Source of the DNA: Gammaproteobacteria bacterium
GTDB lineage: Bacteria; Pseudomonadota; Gammaproteobacteria; Steroidobacterales; Steroidobacteraceae
Length of the DNA stretch: 8,311 bases
NCBI GenBank assembly: GCA_025350345.1
Contig: JANXYA010000296.1
Location: forward strand, 1-8,311
Direction of reading: 5' to 3'
The notes under the pieces were generated by a model that saw only the letters and a list, made by a program, of their open reading frames with translations, did not search any database and was not told where the DNA came from. Of this stretch, positions 6,665-8,311 are shown piece by piece. The first letter of the stretch is position 1, and each line of letters opens with the position of its first letter. Position numbers and translations under genes: made by a program.

Positions 6665-7918
6665 ATGCCGAACCGCTCACGCCTGCACGTGCCCGCGCCG
6701 CCCGCCCGCCCAGGCCAGCCGCCGGACTTCAGCTACCTGCAGGTGTCTGCCGCTGGAGCGATCGGTCGGCCGGAAATCACCGCCTCGTGGCGCGACCTGG
6801 GGCTGCAGGCGAGCGGCCTGGTGCGCGTGCTCGACGATGCGCACCGCGCGGTGGGCCCCTGGAATCCCTGCCTGGACGCGCAGGAGCTGCAGGTTGGCTT
6901 GCGCCACATGCTGCTCACGCGGCTGTTCGACGATCGCTCGGTGCGCATGCAGCGGCAGGGCAAGCTCTCCTTTTATATGAAGAGCACCGGCGAGGAGGCC
7001 GTATCCGTCGCCGCCGGCATGGCGCTGCAGCCCGGGGACATGCTGTTTCCGGCCTACCGCAACCAGGGACTGCAGGTGGTGCGCGGCCAGCCCCTCGTGG
7101 CGCTGATGTGCCAGCTGCTGTCCAACACCCGCGACATGTGCAAGGGCCGCCAGCTCCCCGTCATGTACCACTCGGCCAAGGCCAACCTGTTCTCGATCTC
7201 GGGCAACCTGGCGACGCAGTTTCCGCAGGCCGTGGGCTGGGCCATGGCGGCGGCCATCAAGGGCGAGGACCACATCGCATCGACGTGGACGGGGGAAGGC
7301 AGCACGGCGGAGGCTGACTTCCACCATGCCCTGCTGTTCGCTTCCGTGTACCGAGCACCGGTGATCCTCAATGTCGTCAACAACCAGTGGGCGATCTCGA
7401 CCTTCCAGGGCACCGCGGGCGGGGAGCAGAGCTCCTTCGCGGCGCGCGGACCGGCCTACGGACTGCCGGGCCTGCGCGTGGACGGCAATGATTTCCTGGC
7501 GGTCTACGCCGCGACTCGGTGGGCTGCGGATCGCGCCCGCACGGGCGGTGGCGCCACGGTGATCGAACTGGTCACTTACCGCGCGGCGGCGCATTCGACC
7601 AGCGACGATCCGGCCCGCTACCGGCCGCGCGATGAATACCAGAGCTGGCCCCTGGGCGATCCGGTCGAGCGCCTCAAGCAGCACCTGATCGCCCTCGGCG
7701 AGTGGTCGGAGGAGCGCCACCGCACATTGACCGAAGAGCTCGACGCGCAGGTCATCGCCTCGTGGAAGGAAGCCCTCAGCTACGGCACCATGAACGACGG
7801 GCCGCGCCTGGATCGCGACCTGATGTTCGAGGACGTCTTCAAGGACATCCCTGAACACCTGCGCCGGCAGCGCGAGCTGCTGCGCGCTGAAATCGCCGCG
7901 GACCTGCAGGCTCCCTGA
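6665..7918 (+). CDS. bkdA1: Branched-chain 2-oxoacid dehydrogenase E1 subunit alpha
   Basis: A 417-residue alpha subunit of the thiamine-diphosphate E1 component of the branched-chain 2-oxoacid dehydrogenase complex. The enzyme decarboxylates the 2-oxoacids from valine, leucine and isoleucine and passes the acyl group to the E2 lipoyl domain. Visible features: KLSFYMKSTGEEA (100-112), YRNQGL (131-136) and KGRQLPVMYHS (160-170). The thiamine-diphosphate motif begins GEG at 210-212 and closes with NNQWAIS from 239; the conserved loop HSTSDDPARYRPRDE follows. The N-terminus (RLHVPAPP...DFSYLQ) and C-terminus (MFEDVFKDIPEHLRRQRE) match Pseudomonas BkdA1 as I recall it, which supports the ATG at 6665 over the upstream ATG at 6620. 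Length is normal (about 410). The ribosome binding site is weak (GGGAA at 6656-6660, rather close to the start). It is followed at once by the beta subunit. Confidence 0.96.
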   Translation: MPNRSRLHVPAPPARPGQPPDFSYLQVSAAGAIGRPEITASWRDLGLQASGLVRVLDDAHRAVGPWNPCLDAQELQVGLRHMLLTRLFDDRSVRMQRQGKLSFYMKSTGEEAVSVAAGMALQPGDMLFPAYRNQGLQVVRGQPLVALMCQLLSNTRDMCKGRQLPVMYHSAKANLFSISGNLATQFPQAVGWAMAAAIKGEDHIASTWTGEGSTAEADFHHALLFASVYRAPVILNVVNNQWAISTFQGTAGGEQSSFAARGPAYGLPGLRVDGNDFLAVYAATRWAADRARTGGGATVIELVTYRAAAHSTSDDPARYRPRDEYQSWPLGDPVERLKQHLIALGEWSEERHRTLTEELDAQVIASWKEALSYGTMNDGPRLDRDLMFEDVFKDIPEHLRRQRELLRAEIAADLQAP

Positions 7919-8311
7919 TGGCGCAAATGAACATGATCCAGGCGCTGAACTCCGCCATGGATGTCTCGATGGGGCGCGACCCGACCGTCGTCGTGCTCGG
8001 CCAGGACGTGGGCTATTTCGGCGGCGTGTTCCGTTGTACCGATGGGCTACAGCGCAAGTACGGCACCTCGCGCGTGATCGACACGCCGATCGCCGAGGGC
8101 GGCATTATCGCTGCCTCGATCGGCATGGCCGTCAACGGCCTGCGGCCGGTCGCCGAGATCCAGTTCGCCGACTACATCTACCCGGGCTACGACCAGATCG
8201 TCAGCGAGCTTGCGCGCCTCAGATACCGCAGCGCCGGCGCGTTTTTCGCGCCAGTCACGATTCGTACGCCCTGTGGCGGCGGCATTCGCGGCGGTCAGAC
8301 GCACTCGCAGA
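7918..8311 (+). CDS. bkdA2: Branched-chain 2-oxoacid dehydrogenase E1 subunit beta, N-terminal part
   Basis: The first 131 residues of the E1 beta subunit, running off the end of the window without a stop. It starts MAQMNMIQALNSAMDVSM and contains VLGQDVGYFGGVFRCT (26-41), APIAEGG-like TPIAEGG with Glu60 (the glutamate that activates thiamine diphosphate), EIQFADYIYPGYDQIVSE (80-97), LARLRYRSAG (98-107) and RTPCGGGIRGGQTHSQ (116-131), all typical of BkdA2. It pairs with the alpha subunit in an alpha2beta2 heterotetramer. Its ATG shares one base with the alpha stop (TGATG), and GCAGG at 7906-7910 is a ribosome binding site, so the subunits are translationally coupled for equal dosage. The E2 and E3 genes probably lie further right, outside the window. 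Confidence 0.95.
   Translation, partial: MAQMNMIQALNSAMDVSMGRDPTVVVLGQDVGYFGGVFRCTDGLQRKYGTSRVIDTPIAEGGIIAASIGMAVNGLRPVAEIQFADYIYPGYDQIVSELARLRYRSAGAFFAPVTIRTPCGGGIRGGQTHSQ

Noticed and set aside
6567..6680. 38-codon N-terminal extension of the PLP enzyme
   Set aside because: It would run through the predicted bkd promoter and past the bkdA1 start on the other strand, and the added residues look non-conserved.
6677..7858. - strand open frame of 393 codons opposite bkdA1
   Set aside because: Antisense shadow of a gene aligning from end to end with BkdA1.

Overview
The window is GC-rich (about 65-70% in most genes by eye) with the dense, overlapping gene layout of a proteobacterial chromosome. 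The bkd genes align along their whole length with my recollection of Pseudomonas putida BkdA1/BkdA2, and the first fragment looks like a gamma/betaproteobacterial CysW. A high-GC gammaproteobacterium (Xanthomonadales, Steroidobacter or Pseudomonas-like) fits best, but no marker here fixes the genus.

Left block, + strand, 1-2914: the C-terminus of a CysW-type sulfate ABC permease, a membrane sensor histidine kinase (HAMP plus a cysteine-bearing PAS-like domain) and an OmpR/PhoB-type response regulator. Both junctions are 4-base GTGA stop/start overlaps, so the three genes form one translationally coupled unit. A two-component system sits where cysA would normally follow cysW.

Middle, 2915-3727: a small secreted cupin gene on the - strand, apparently split by a one-base frameshift between its signal peptide and its cupin domain. 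Its upstream region is clearly less GC-rich than the rest of the window and carries a 7-bp inverted repeat.

Right block, 3728-8311: two divergent transcription units share a 98-bp intergenic region. On the - strand are a long Cys/Met-metabolism PLP enzyme (methionine gamma-lyase/cystathionine gamma-synthase fold with an extra N-terminal region of about 137 residues) and, 10 nt behind it, a zinc-dependent alcohol dehydrogenase. On the + strand are bkdA1 and the start of bkdA2, the E1 alpha and beta subunits of branched-chain 2-oxoacid dehydrogenase, joined by a TGATG overlap; bkdA2 runs off the window edge. If the PLP enzyme is a gamma-lyase, its 2-oxobutyrate product would be a substrate for the neighbouring dehydrogenase. 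That link is inference.

No RNA gene, CRISPR array, insertion sequence or attachment site was seen. No gene-free stretch exceeds 300 bases; the longest is 3510-3727 (218 nt).
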